This document shows positions 1 through 7,245 of a DNA stretch of 64,000 nucleotides, in pieces (the first letter of the stretch is position 1; every line of letters begins with the position of its first letter). This DNA comes from Acidobacteriota bacterium (GTDB lineage: Bacteria; Acidobacteriota; Vicinamibacteria; Vicinamibacterales; SCN-69-37). Location of the stretch: assembly GCA_020853395.1 (NCBI GenBank), contig JADYYY010000015.1, forward strand, positions 1 to 64,000. The letters are read 5' to 3'. The translations under genes and the position numbers were made by a program. The notes below the pieces were generated by a model that had not been told where the DNA came from, did no database searches, and saw nothing but the letters and a program-made list of their open reading frames with translations.

Positions 1-820
1 ACCGGCGAGCCGCCGCGTAGTCGGAACCCGTGAACAAACAGAATTGAAGCGCCCTGCCACATTCCCGGACCCACCGAGGCCGCGAACGCGCATCGCCAGA
101 GGTCATTTCTTCACCGGAAAGTAGCTATACCGAGCGGCACAGTGTGGCCACACGATCGGCGAACGCGATGCGCGGGGCCATGCTCGGGCGGCACATGGCA
201 TCGCCTCATGCGACAAGTTCCCCGCGCAGCCGCGAAGTAAATCGGACGTGGTATGCGTGCATCCGCTGCTCCATTCATCGGCCTTGCTTGTACCGATGAA
301 CGCCACTTGGACGTCGAACCTGACCAAGCACGAGACGTCAAAGGCAACGCGTTCTCCTCACGCCTCGGTAGCACCATCCAGTTTGCGGGGAGGCAGATCT
401 GTAGCGCGCTCGAATGACGCGTCGCCGACGAGTGCGCCGCATGTCTAGACAGAAGCCGCTGCATCGCCGGCAATCTGTCGCGTACCGTCGGACGATTCGG
501 AACGTGCCGGCTGAGCCAAACGTGTGGCGTCGAGCCGTCAACGCGTGTCGGCTGGGGTGTCAGGGACGGAATCCGCAACTGGCTCGTCACTGCGGCGTGA
601 ACCGAGTCCTCGACAACCGCAAGAATGGCCTGAACTTACCGGCAAAGTCCGCATGTAGGATGTCCGAAGATGTATACATACTTCGGACACCGCTTCTGCT
701 CACAGGCGTCGCTGTGGCCGCTGAGCGCCGCCACGGCCGCACGGCGACCGCCTGCGGCGGCGAGGATCGGGCGCGCGACCGGTCACGCGGCGGTGCCGGC
801 CACGGCGGAAGTGCTGAGCG
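1..820. other. Gene-poor stretch, no supported gene
   Basis: Several open frames of 60 to 160 codons cross this stretch on both strands, but none has a recognisable domain, a hydrophobic core pattern or a convincing ribosome site, and they overlap one another in different frames as expected in GC-rich DNA. The stretch lies downstream of the permease gene that ends at 821 on the minus strand. The only structured element seen is an inverted repeat at 661-689. It could be eroded coding DNA, but I cannot name any ancestor. Confidence 0.5.
661..689. repeat. Inverted repeat, 9-bp arms with a TGTATACA core
   Basis: The arms TGTCCGAAG (661-669) and CTTCGGACA (681-689) are perfectly complementary. 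The 11-nt spacer contains the palindrome ATGTATACAT. There is no T-run after either arm, so a simple intrinsic terminator is not well supported. It could be a regulator binding site or a hairpin downstream of the permease gene. Its partner gene is not evident. Confidence 0.5.
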
Positions 821-3466
821 CTAGTCGTCCTTGAGCGCCGCGAGCGGATCGACGCGCGTGGCGCGGAACGCTGGGATTAGACTGGCGGCCGCAGCGACAG
901 CGGCGATGAGCGCCGCCACGCCGGCCAGCGTCGCCGGGTCATTCGGCCGGACCGCGAAGAGCAGCGTCCCCATCAGCCGCGTCAGCACGAGCGCGCCGGC
1001 GAGGCCGGCCACGAGGCCGGCACACGCCAGCTTCAGTCCGTGGCCCAGGATCGCGCGGAGCACGACGCTGCGCTCGGCCCCGAGCGCCATCCGGATCCCG
1101 ATCTCGCGCCGCTGCTGGGCGACCATGTACGAGAGCACGCCGTAGGTGCCGGTGGCGGCCAGCAAGAGCGCCAGGCCGGCAAACCCTGTCAGAAACTGCA
1201 TCAGCATGCGCGGACGACGGACCGAGTCGCGGAACACCTCCTCCATGTCGCGTAGCCGGATGACTGGCAGACCGGGATCAACTTCGCGCACGGCGTTCGC
1301 GATCGACGGCTGCAGCGCGGTGGCAGACATGTTGGTGCGTAGCACGACATGCATGCTCGCGTCCCCGAAGCCGCTGCCCAGTCGTCCGCCCTGAACGGCG
1401 GGGAAGATGCGAGGGATCTGGTCCAAGAGCACGTAGAGCTCGGTGCCAGCCGGCTGATCGACCCCAGCCTGCCTCACGTCCTTCGCCACGCCAACCACCG
1501 TGACCCACGGCGTCTCGTCACCGAAGCGCGGGCGCACACGCCGGCCGATCGGATCGACGCCCTTCCAGAACGTGCGCACGAATGCTTCGTTCACGATCGC
1601 CACCGGCGCGCCGATGCGGTCGGCGGCCTCGAACGCGCGACCACGCACAATCGGGATCCGCATCGCATCGAAGTAGCCATTCGTGATTGTCTGGTAATAC
1701 GCGACCAGCTCCGCCCCTTCCGGCGGCGGCGTGTAGTGCTCGATGTCGGTCCCGAATCCGTTGGCTGCACGCTGTGGCGCAAGGCCGGACACGGCCGCGC
1801 CGCCCTCGATTCCTGGCATCGTGCGCAGGCGATCGAGCAAGCGATCGTACATCTGCACGCGTCCATCAAACGCCGGGTAGGTCGCCGCGGGCAACGCGAT
1901 GCCGAACGTCACAAGCCTGGATCGATCGAATCCGGCATCGACGCTCATCAGATTGTGAACCGTTCGCACCATCAGACCCGCGCCCGCCACGAGGAGCACC
2001 GCGAGGGCGACTTCAGCAGCGACCAGAACACGGCGCATCGTCGGCCGAATCGCCGTTGCGCCTGAAGCCCTATCGTTCAGGAGACGTCCACCGGTGCGTC
2101 CGGAGAGATAACGCAGCGGCGCCAGGCCGAAGATCAGCGCGGTGAGGGCCGAGACGAGTAGCGTGAAGCCAAGGACCGATGCATCGATGCCGATGCCGGC
2201 GACGCGAGGCACGCTCTCCGGATAGGCGGCCGTCAGCGCGCCGATCCCGGCCCAGGCTGCTGCGAGGCCGAGCGCGCCGCCGAGTCCGAGGAGCACGAGT
2301 CCTTCGGCGACGAACTGCGCGAGCAGCCGACGCCGACCCGCACCGAGAGCGGTGCGCAGCGCGATCTCGCGACCGCGCGTTTCGGCGCGGACCACGAGCA
2401 GGTTGGCGAGATTCGCGCACGCGATCAGCAGCACCAGGCCGACGCCGGCCTGCAGTAGCCAGAAGGCACGTCGGGATGGTCCGACGACGGCGTCCAGCAT
2501 GGGGGTGAGCTGCAGGACGTGCTCGCCGGGAACGAACAGATGTCCGCTGGCGTGGGTGCGTTCACCCCAACTCGTCATGAGCGAGGTCAGCTCCGACTCG
2601 GCCTGCGACAGCGTGACGTTGCCTTTCAGGCGGGCCAGCACTGACAGAAAGTGGCTCGCCCGGAATCGACGGATCGCGGGTGCGAGTTGGAGCGGGAGCC
2701 AGAGCTCGGCCCGCTTGTCCATGACGTCGAAGCCTGGCGGCATCACGCCGATCACCTCGTGCCGGATGCCATCAATGTCGACCGACTGGCCGATGATGTC
2801 GTCAGTGTCGCCGAAGGCCGAGCGCCACAAGCCGTGCGACAGGATGACGACTGCTGGACCACCGACGCGCGTCTCGTCGCGGCGAAACCACCGACCGCGT
2901 TCCGGCGCCACGGCGAGGGCCTCGAACACTTCGGCATTCACCCGTGCGTACGCCGTCCGCCGCGGGCGATCGAGTGCCGAGAGGTTCGCTTCGCCCGTCA
3001 CGAACGCGCCAGCGACCGCGAAGGACTGACTTATCTCGGTCAGCTCGAAGTACTCGGCCGGCGAGAGCGAGCCTGGGTTGCCGTCTCCGGAGCCGGCGGT
3101 CACCATTTGCAGCTGTTCCGGCTGCGGGTAGCCGAGCGGCCGCAGGATCGCGGCGTTCACCACCGAGAACATCGCGGTGTTTGCCCCGATGCCGAGCGCG
3201 ATCGTCAGCACCGACGTGATCGTGAACCCCGGGCTGTTGCGGAGCGTGCGACAGGCGTAACGGACGTCCTGGACGATTTCGTCCAGCCAGCGCCGCGTCC
3301 ACACCGCTCGTGCGTCCTCGCGCGTCAGGGTGACGTTGCCGAACGCGCGCCGCGCGGCGTCTCGCGCCTCTTGTCCGGACATCCCGTTCGCGACGCGTTC
3401 TTCGGCCTCGAGCTCGAGGTGGCTGCGAATCTCTCGTTCGAGTTCCTCGTCTCTGTCCTTGGTCAC
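821..3466 (-). CDS. ADOP-type ABC permease (MacB/FtsX-like)
   Basis: An 881-residue membrane protein of the acidobacterial duplicated orphan permease type. Residues about 1-70 form the charged helical N-terminal segment typical of this family (EREIRSHLELEAEERV, then a GN-V-x-RE-ARxVW stretch). Next come a first transmembrane helix (SVLTIALGIGANTAMFSVV), a MacB-like periplasmic core domain, a three-helix FtsX-like block near residues 330-440, and a second periplasmic domain and FtsX block ending at the C-terminus. The start is GTG at 3466, 7 nt after the PadR stop, so the two genes are probably cotranscribed and coupled. The family has no ATPase domain of its own and no ATPase gene is adjacent. 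Members are thought to export antimicrobials or peptides; the substrate here is unknown. Confidence 0.9.
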   Translation of the reverse strand: MTKDRDEELEREIRSHLELEAEERVANGMSGQEARDAARRAFGNVTLTREDARAVWTRRWLDEIVQDVRYACRTLRNSPGFTITSVLTIALGIGANTAMFSVVNAAILRPLGYPQPEQLQMVTAGSGDGNPGSLSPAEYFELTEISQSFAVAGAFVTGEANLSALDRPRRTAYARVNAEVFEALAVAPERGRWFRRDETRVGGPAVVILSHGLWRSAFGDTDDIIGQSVDIDGIRHEVIGVMPPGFDVMDKRAELWLPLQLAPAIRRFRASHFLSVLARLKGNVTLSQAESELTSLMTSWGERTHASGHLFVPGEHVLQLTPMLDAVVGPSRRAFWLLQAGVGLVLLIACANLANLLVVRAETRGREIALRTALGAGRRRLLAQFVAEGLVLLGLGGALGLAAAWAGIGALTAAYPESVPRVAGIGIDASVLGFTLLVSALTALIFGLAPLRYLSGRTGGRLLNDRASGATAIRPTMRRVLVAAEVALAVLLVAGAGLMVRTVHNLMSVDAGFDRSRLVTFGIALPAATYPAFDGRVQMYDRLLDRLRTMPGIEGGAAVSGLAPQRAANGFGTDIEHYTPPPEGAELVAYYQTITNGYFDAMRIPIVRGRAFEAADRIGAPVAIVNEAFVRTFWKGVDPIGRRVRPRFGDETPWVTVVGVAKDVRQAGVDQPAGTELYVLLDQIPRIFPAVQGGRLGSGFGDASMHVVLRTNMSATALQPSIANAVREVDPGLPVIRLRDMEEVFRDSVRRPRMLMQFLTGFAGLALLLAATGTYGVLSYMVAQQRREIGIRMALGAERSVVLRAILGHGLKLACAGLVAGLAGALVLTRLMGTLLFAVRPNDPATLAGVAALIAAVAAAASLIPAFRATRVDPLAALKDD

Positions 3467-3473
3467 AGCCGCC

Positions 3474-3800
3474 TCACACGGGCTTCAGTACGCGGGCCAT
3501 TGCTCGCACCACCGCGTTCCACCGGCTCTGCTCGATCGTCAGCTGCTTGCGTCCCTTGGCCGTCAGCCTGTACATGCGCATCTCGCGCCCCCGGTCACTC
3601 GCTTCCCACTTGGAGGTGATAGACCCGCTTTTCTCCAAACGGGCCAAAGCAGGATAGAGCGACCCGTGTTCCACCTGCAGCACGTCCTCTGACGTGCGCT
3701 GGATGTGCCGGGCGATGCCGTGGCCGTGGAGCGGGCCGAACAGCAGTGTCTGCAGGATCAGCAACTCGAGGGTGCCTTGAACGACCTTTCGTTCCGCCAT
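3474..3800 (-). CDS. PadR-family transcriptional regulator
   Basis: A 108-residue winged-helix repressor of the PadR family. The hallmark order is visible: GTLELLILQTLLFGPLHGHGIA, then a helix ending in EDVLQVEHGSLYPALARLEKSG, then the wing with YRLTAKGRKQL. The C-terminal helix carries WNAVVRAMARVL, as in the small acidobacterial PadR proteins that pair with ADOP permeases. I chose the ATG at 3800 because the homologous part begins with MAERKVVQGTLELL; an open frame continues upstream to 3947 but has no family similarity. A perfect inverted repeat 10 nt upstream is its likely operator. It probably represses itself and the downstream permease, and is relieved by a small-molecule ligand. Confidence 0.92.
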   Translation of the reverse strand: MAERKVVQGTLELLILQTLLFGPLHGHGIARHIQRTSEDVLQVEHGSLYPALARLEKSGSITSKWEASDRGREMRMYRLTAKGRKQLTIEQSRWNAVVRAMARVLKPV

Positions 3801-3809
3801 GATAGATAG

Positions 3810-3827
3810 TCTACCATATTTGGTAGA
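3810..3827 (-). promoter_or_regulatory. Putative PadR operator
   Basis: The inverted repeat TCTACCA-TATT-TGGTAGA has 7-bp perfect arms and a 4-nt spacer and starts 10 nt upstream of the padR start codon. A further half site, CCTACCA, follows at 3831-3837. The position fits autorepression of the padR-permease operon. The assignment to PadR rests on position and symmetry only. Confidence 0.6.
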
Positions 3828-4099
3828 TTGCCTACCATTCAGACTGTTTGACGACGGCGTGACCGGTTTGCGCTGAACGACGTGACCCCGCCGCAGGCGC
3901 TTTTGGAACGGAAGAACCAGCCGGGAGTGCATGTGCGAAATACGCACAACCGGCGCGCGTGCTCATCGGGATGGCGCAGGGAAGAACCAGGACATTGGAA
4001 GGGTTGTGAGCCGGGGGGGCCGCGGCGACTGCCCCGGCAGGGATTGTTGAAAGGAGCGCATCGGCCTCCTTTCGGCCCGGCCGCACGACGTCTGCGGCG

Positions 4100-4883
4100 C
4101 GGGTTCAAGAGCGTTCAGAATCGTCACGGCCGCGCCGCGGATTCGTTCCAGCGAGGCCAGCAGGGCGTCACGATCGCCGCGGTACTGGTGGATGTAGTCA
4201 CGGGCTGCATCGGCAACCTGGAGACCGACGGCTTCACCGACCACGAACGCGACGGCTTGGCTTCGAGCTCACGCTGGTCGCGTGAAGTGGGACGGTTGGC
4301 GGAACGATGCCGCAGCTCATGGCCGTACTCGTGAACGAGCACGACGAACTCTTCGGCGTGGGACAGACCGCTCAGAATCTTGATGCGCCCGCCGAGTGAC
4401 ACACCGTGCGCACCGTCCAGATCGGCGGTAACCTCGATCGCGATTCCCTGCTTCACGATCGCGGCACACAAGGGCGAGCGTGCGGTCGCCGGGATCGCCG
4501 AAGGCGGCTGACGCTTCGGGTAGAGGCTCACCGTCCGTCTGCGCGACGTCGAACACATGCGCAGCTCTGAAGCCGGCCACGCACGTCTCGTCGTCAGTGT
4601 CGTCGCGTCGGCGGCGCGTGACGATCGGGGCAAGGATGACGATACCCTTCTCGCCTCTGCGAACGAAGCAACCGAGCGAACGCCAAGTGTGGAAGCCGGC
4701 CACGCGCGTGGCCGCAGGGCGCTGCGCCGCGATCAAGCAAACGTTGTGGAAGCTGTAGCGATGGAAGCGTGCCATCGCCTTCAAGAGCGCGGTGAGCTGG
4801 TCGCTCGGTCCCGCATCGAGCAAGGCGGCAAGTCCATCGAGGGCGTCGGTCGTGAACTGCTTGAGCGTGTCGGCGGTCCTGAT
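4100..4883 (-). pseudogene. ArdC-like antirestriction/ssDNA-binding protein, frameshifted
   Basis: Three minus-strand frames together rebuild one ArdC-family protein of roughly 260 residues. The first frame (about 4883 to 4485) gives the N-terminal ssDNA-binding domain: DTLKQFTTDALDGLAALL, FHRYSFHNVCLIAAQRP, VAGFHTWRSLG, GEKGIVILAPI, VFDVAQTDGEPLP. The second frame (about 4480 to 4262) gives the metallopeptidase-like part, with HEYGH at 4319-4333 as the HExxH zinc motif and RELEA downstream. The third frame (about 4250 to 4100) gives VGEAVGLQVADAARDYIHQYRGD and ASLERIRGAAVTIL. The frame changes are near 4480 and near 4255. The likely ancestral start codon is ATC (4881-4883) behind a strong AGGAGGA site, so the initiator may be mutated too. 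ArdC genes usually travel on plasmids and integrative elements, which fits the decayed element seen here. Confidence 0.85.
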
Positions 4884-5171
4884 GTCTCCTCCTGTGAACG
4901 GGCGGTCCGTGGTTCCTTTACGACCGGAGGAACTCGACCGCCCGTCAGGAGGACACGGGCAGGTCTCACCACGTGGCGGCATGCTGCGGCACCGGGCGTG
5001 CCAGCGGTTCTGGCTGGCGCGAAGCCTCGCGGCCGGTGATCCGCGGCGGGTGACGCCACGTCTCGACCTGCCGTTCATCGCCGACCATCAATCAGTTGTC
5101 GGATACGTGCAGGCGTTGTTCGATGTGCCGGCTATGAAGGAGCCTGGGGACGTGGAGCGGATCGACTGCGC

Positions 5172-5324
5172 GTATTGATTGCCGACGACGATCGCCCAGC
5201 GCGACACCTTCTCGCGGGCGTCCTGCGCTTGGTGCCAGACGTGGAGGTGATCGGTGAGGCGCGCAGCGGCGCGTGCGCGGCGGGCCCTGCGCAAGCGAGC
5301 GATCGATCCGCGTCCGAGCGATAG
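5172..5324 (+). pseudogene. Response-regulator receiver fragment
   Basis: This frame lacks an ATG. It translates as VLIADDDRPARHLLAGVLRL followed by VPDVEVIGEARSG and ends at TAG 5322-5324. It matches the first strand, acidic pocket (ADDD) and first helix of a receiver domain of the LytTR/NarL kind. Similarity stops after about 40 residues, before the phosphorylated aspartate, so no function is possible. It is probably a deletion remnant left by rearrangement in this degraded region. Confidence 0.6.
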
Positions 5325-5690
5325 CGCGGCTGCGTGACACATCGCACTGCAGCGTGCGTCACGTTCTCACGCGGTGGCCGCCCGACCGAGCCTGTTGATT
5401 GCGACGCTTCGCGCCACGAGCCCGCGCAGGCACTCGGTCGAGATGGCGTGGTAGCGAGGGCCAATGTCGATGCCGATCCGCATGTGGCACGTTCCTGTAT
5501 GCCCAACGCGAACCAGGTTCGCACGAGAGTTGGGACGCGCTGAACGTGCGTATATGAACGAGAGTGCGCGTCGGTGGATGGAGTGCCTAATCTGACGGGA
5601 GTAGAAGCAATGGACAAGCTGCGGAGCAGGGTCGAACCGCCGAGGCAGCGGCTACAAGTCGTGGCGCACCGGGCGGCGATGCCACGTCGC
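5325..5690. other. No supported gene
   Basis: I find no recognisable protein on either strand, no tRNA and no clear repeat. The open frames present are overlapping and compositionally ordinary for GC-rich non-coding DNA. The stretch lies between the response-regulator stump and the orphan antitoxin gene and is probably eroded element DNA. Confidence 0.4.
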
Positions 5691-5963
5691 TTACGCGACC
5701 TCCATCAGCGCCCGAGGGTTCCTTGCGGCGATCAGCAAGAGCGTCCGCGCGGCTCCGGAAGGCGCCCGGCGCCCCTGCTCCCACTCCTGAAGCGTCCGCA
5801 CCGACACGCCGAGCAGTTCAGCGAATCTCGACTGCGAGAGCCCGGTCTTCTTCCTCACGCTGGCGACGGACGGCACGTTGGTGATGCGCCCGTGTTCGCC
5901 TCGCTTGAGCTGACGAATCCCCGCAAGAATCTCCAGACCGATGTTCCGCGAACGCCTAGCCAT
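5691..5963 (-). CDS. XRE-type antitoxin (HigA/NadS-like), orphan
   Basis: A 90-residue DNA-binding antitoxin. The N-terminal LEILAGIRQLKRGEHGR segment is the toxin-binding and linker part of NadS/HigA-2-like antitoxins. It is followed by a helix-turn-helix (VRKKTGLSQSRFAELLGVS, then RTLQEWEQGRRAP) and the usual tail ARTLLLIAARNPRAL. The start ATG at 5961-5963 overlaps the stop codon of the upstream toxin remnant, as in intact toxin-antitoxin operons. The reading frame is intact. It should still bind the palindromic operator upstream and repress the promoter, but its toxin partner is destroyed, so it is an orphan antitoxin. Confidence 0.85.
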   Translation of the reverse strand: MARRSRNIGLEILAGIRQLKRGEHGRITNVPSVASVRKKTGLSQSRFAELLGVSVRTLQEWEQGRRAPSGAARTLLLIAARNPRALMEVA

Positions 5964-6031
5964 CGATCTCCTCCTTGATCTTCTTTGTCGATCAGCCTCG
6001 TGAAGAGCGCCGTTTCGACGAACGTCAACAT
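5956..6031 (-). pseudogene. RelE/HigB-type toxin, internal deletion
   Basis: The first codons from ATG 6029-6031 read MLTFVETALFTRLI, the N-terminus of a RelE-family mRNA interferase. After a frame change the last codons read TKKIKEEIDG and stop at TAG 5956-5958, the typical C-terminus of the same family. About 80 codons between them are missing, including the whole catalytic core. The toxin stop overlaps the antitoxin start, so the operon architecture is preserved at both ends of the deletion. Confidence 0.75.
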
Positions 6032-6034
6032 GGG

Positions 6035-6067
6035 ATTATACGTCATTGACGGACTCCGTCAATGACG
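6035..6067 (-). promoter_or_regulatory. Toxin-antitoxin promoter and palindromic operator
   Basis: On the minus strand TTGACG (6062-6057), a 16-nt spacer and TATAAT (6040-6035) form a strong sigma-70-type promoter for the toxin-antitoxin operon. A perfect inverted repeat occupies 6041-6067: arms CGTCATTGACGG and CCGTCAATGACG with a 3-nt centre. It covers the -35 element and the spacer, the expected place for autorepression by the antitoxin. The predicted transcript would begin at or next to the ATG at 6031. Confidence 0.7.
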
Positions 6068-6269
6068 GGAACTGACGAGATGGAATTGCACGGAAGCCGG
6101 CCTCGCGCGCCGGAGAACTCCGCCGAATCTCGCGCCTGCGCCGACCCGCGAACGCTGCGGCCGGGACGGCCTTGCACCCGACTCGTCCGAGCGAGCGTGG
6201 TCGGTGTTTGGCGAGCCGCAGTGGTCCGGTCCGATGATCCCTGATCGGCGTCCGCGTCGGTGCCAACGG

Positions 6270-7023
6270 ACTGTCCCGAGCTCTCCCACGCCCGGCGGAC
6301 TTCGGCTTCCAACATCGTCTGACGCGCCTTCACCCACGGCGCGTAGTGCCCTTCGGTGACCTTGATCGAGCTGTGCCCGCGGAGCTTGGAGACATTCTCC
6401 AGCGAGACCCGTTCAGCAAGAGCGATACCGCGAACGTGTCGCGGAACCGGTGCGAGTGCGCGTTCCCGACGTTGGCGAGTTCAAACAGCGTGTCCAGATA
6501 GCGCGACCAGTTCGCGCGGGCCGTCTGCGGCTTGGCATCGCCCGTCGAAAAGTACCGTCCGTTCGTGTTCGTGTCGAGCGCGGCCAGCGCGCTGATGACG
6601 ACTTCCGGCAGCGGCACGTAGACGGGCGTCCCGGTCTTTGCCGTGTAGAGAAGAAGCTTGTTGCCGTCCACACGTGCGTCGTCGAGCGCAATCGTGTCGC
6701 CGATCCGCAGATCCGACTGCCGCATCACCAGCACGAACGCGCGCACGCGGTCGCGATTGCCGGGATAGCGATCGCACGCCTCGAGGATGCGCCGCATCTC
6801 CGAGTCGGTGAACGGAAGCGTCGGCGTGGCCTTGACTTTCGGCGCCTTCACCCGGCGACCCGGGTTCTTGGTCACCCAATCGTCCTCCATGCAGAATCGA
6901 AAGAACGCGCGCAGCCGCTCGAGATTCTTCGTCGCGTAGTTCGCGCCATCGGTCCACGTTGCGCGGAACTGCCGCATCTGCTCGACGCTGAGCTGTTTCA
7001 GATACCGAAAGAAAAGGGCCCTC
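6270..7023 (-). pseudogene. Tyrosine recombinase (integrase), truncated and frameshifted
   Basis: The frame from about 7023 to 6410 gives the core-binding domain (FRYLKQLSVEQMRQFR, KNLERLRAFFRFC) and most of the catalytic domain: LRIGDTIAL with the first catalytic Arg, KTGTPVYVPLP, and HSHRFRDTFAV with the His-x-x-Arg box. At 6408-6410 one base is missing from a GGG run. The other frame then supplies VSLENVSKLRGHSS and TEGHYAPWVKARQ, with the nucleophile Tyr codon at 6343-6345, followed by EAEVRRAWES. At the 5' side the frame is closed by a TAG at 7024-7026, inside the first GGTACA repeat, so about 90 N-terminal residues (the arm-binding and first core helices) are absent. The gene stands next to the left att repeat, where an island integrase belongs, but cannot be active as written. 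Confidence 0.85.
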
Positions 7024-7024
7024 T

Positions 7025-7045
7025 AGGTACAGAACAGGTACAGCG
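7025..7045. repeat. GGTACA double repeat, copy 1
   Basis: The motif AGGTACA-GAAC-AGGTACAGCG contains two AGGTACA half repeats. It lies 53 nt to the left of the left att repeat, between it and the truncated integrase. Near-identical motifs lie at 7204-7224 and 10642-10662. Copies 1 and 3 sit at almost the same distance from an att repeat, so these are good candidates for integrase or excisionase arm sites. Confidence 0.7.
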
Positions 7046-7098
7046 GCCGAAACCTTACGGCTGCTGTGCGTTCTTTTAGGGATTTGGCGGAGAATGAT

Positions 7099-7119
7099 TG
7101 GCGGAGAGGGTGGGATTCG
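7099..7119. repeat. Left att repeat (21-bp copy of a tRNA-Ser end)
   Basis: The 21 bases, which begin with TGGCGGAGAGGGTGGGATTC, are identical to 10707-10727. That stretch is the T-arm and acceptor end of the tRNA-Ser(CGA) gene plus 3 flanking bases. Similarity stops abruptly on both sides. A perfect copy of a tRNA 3' end 3.6 kb away from the intact gene is the standard footprint of site-specific integration. Confidence 0.9.
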
Positions 7120-7203
7120 TTCTCGTCGAACCCGCTCCTATCAATGGTTTAGGCGTGATCGGAAACGCCAGAACCGCTCAAATCCACTCGAATCCCGAGT
7201 ATG

Positions 7204-7224
7204 AGGTACAAAACAGGTACAGCG
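7204..7224. repeat. GGTACA double repeat, copy 2
   Basis: The motif AGGTACA-AAAC-AGGTACAGCG differs from copy 1 by one base. It lies 84 nt inside the left att repeat and 21 nt downstream of the reverse transcriptase stop codon. It is probably part of the end structure of the element. Confidence 0.7.
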
Positions 7225-7245
7225 CAAGGCGCTGGCATCGCACTG

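Noticed and set aside
7099-7140. A second tRNA gene at the left att repeat
   Set aside because: Only about 21 bases match the tRNA 3' end; no anticodon or D-arm can be found, so it is an att copy and not a gene.
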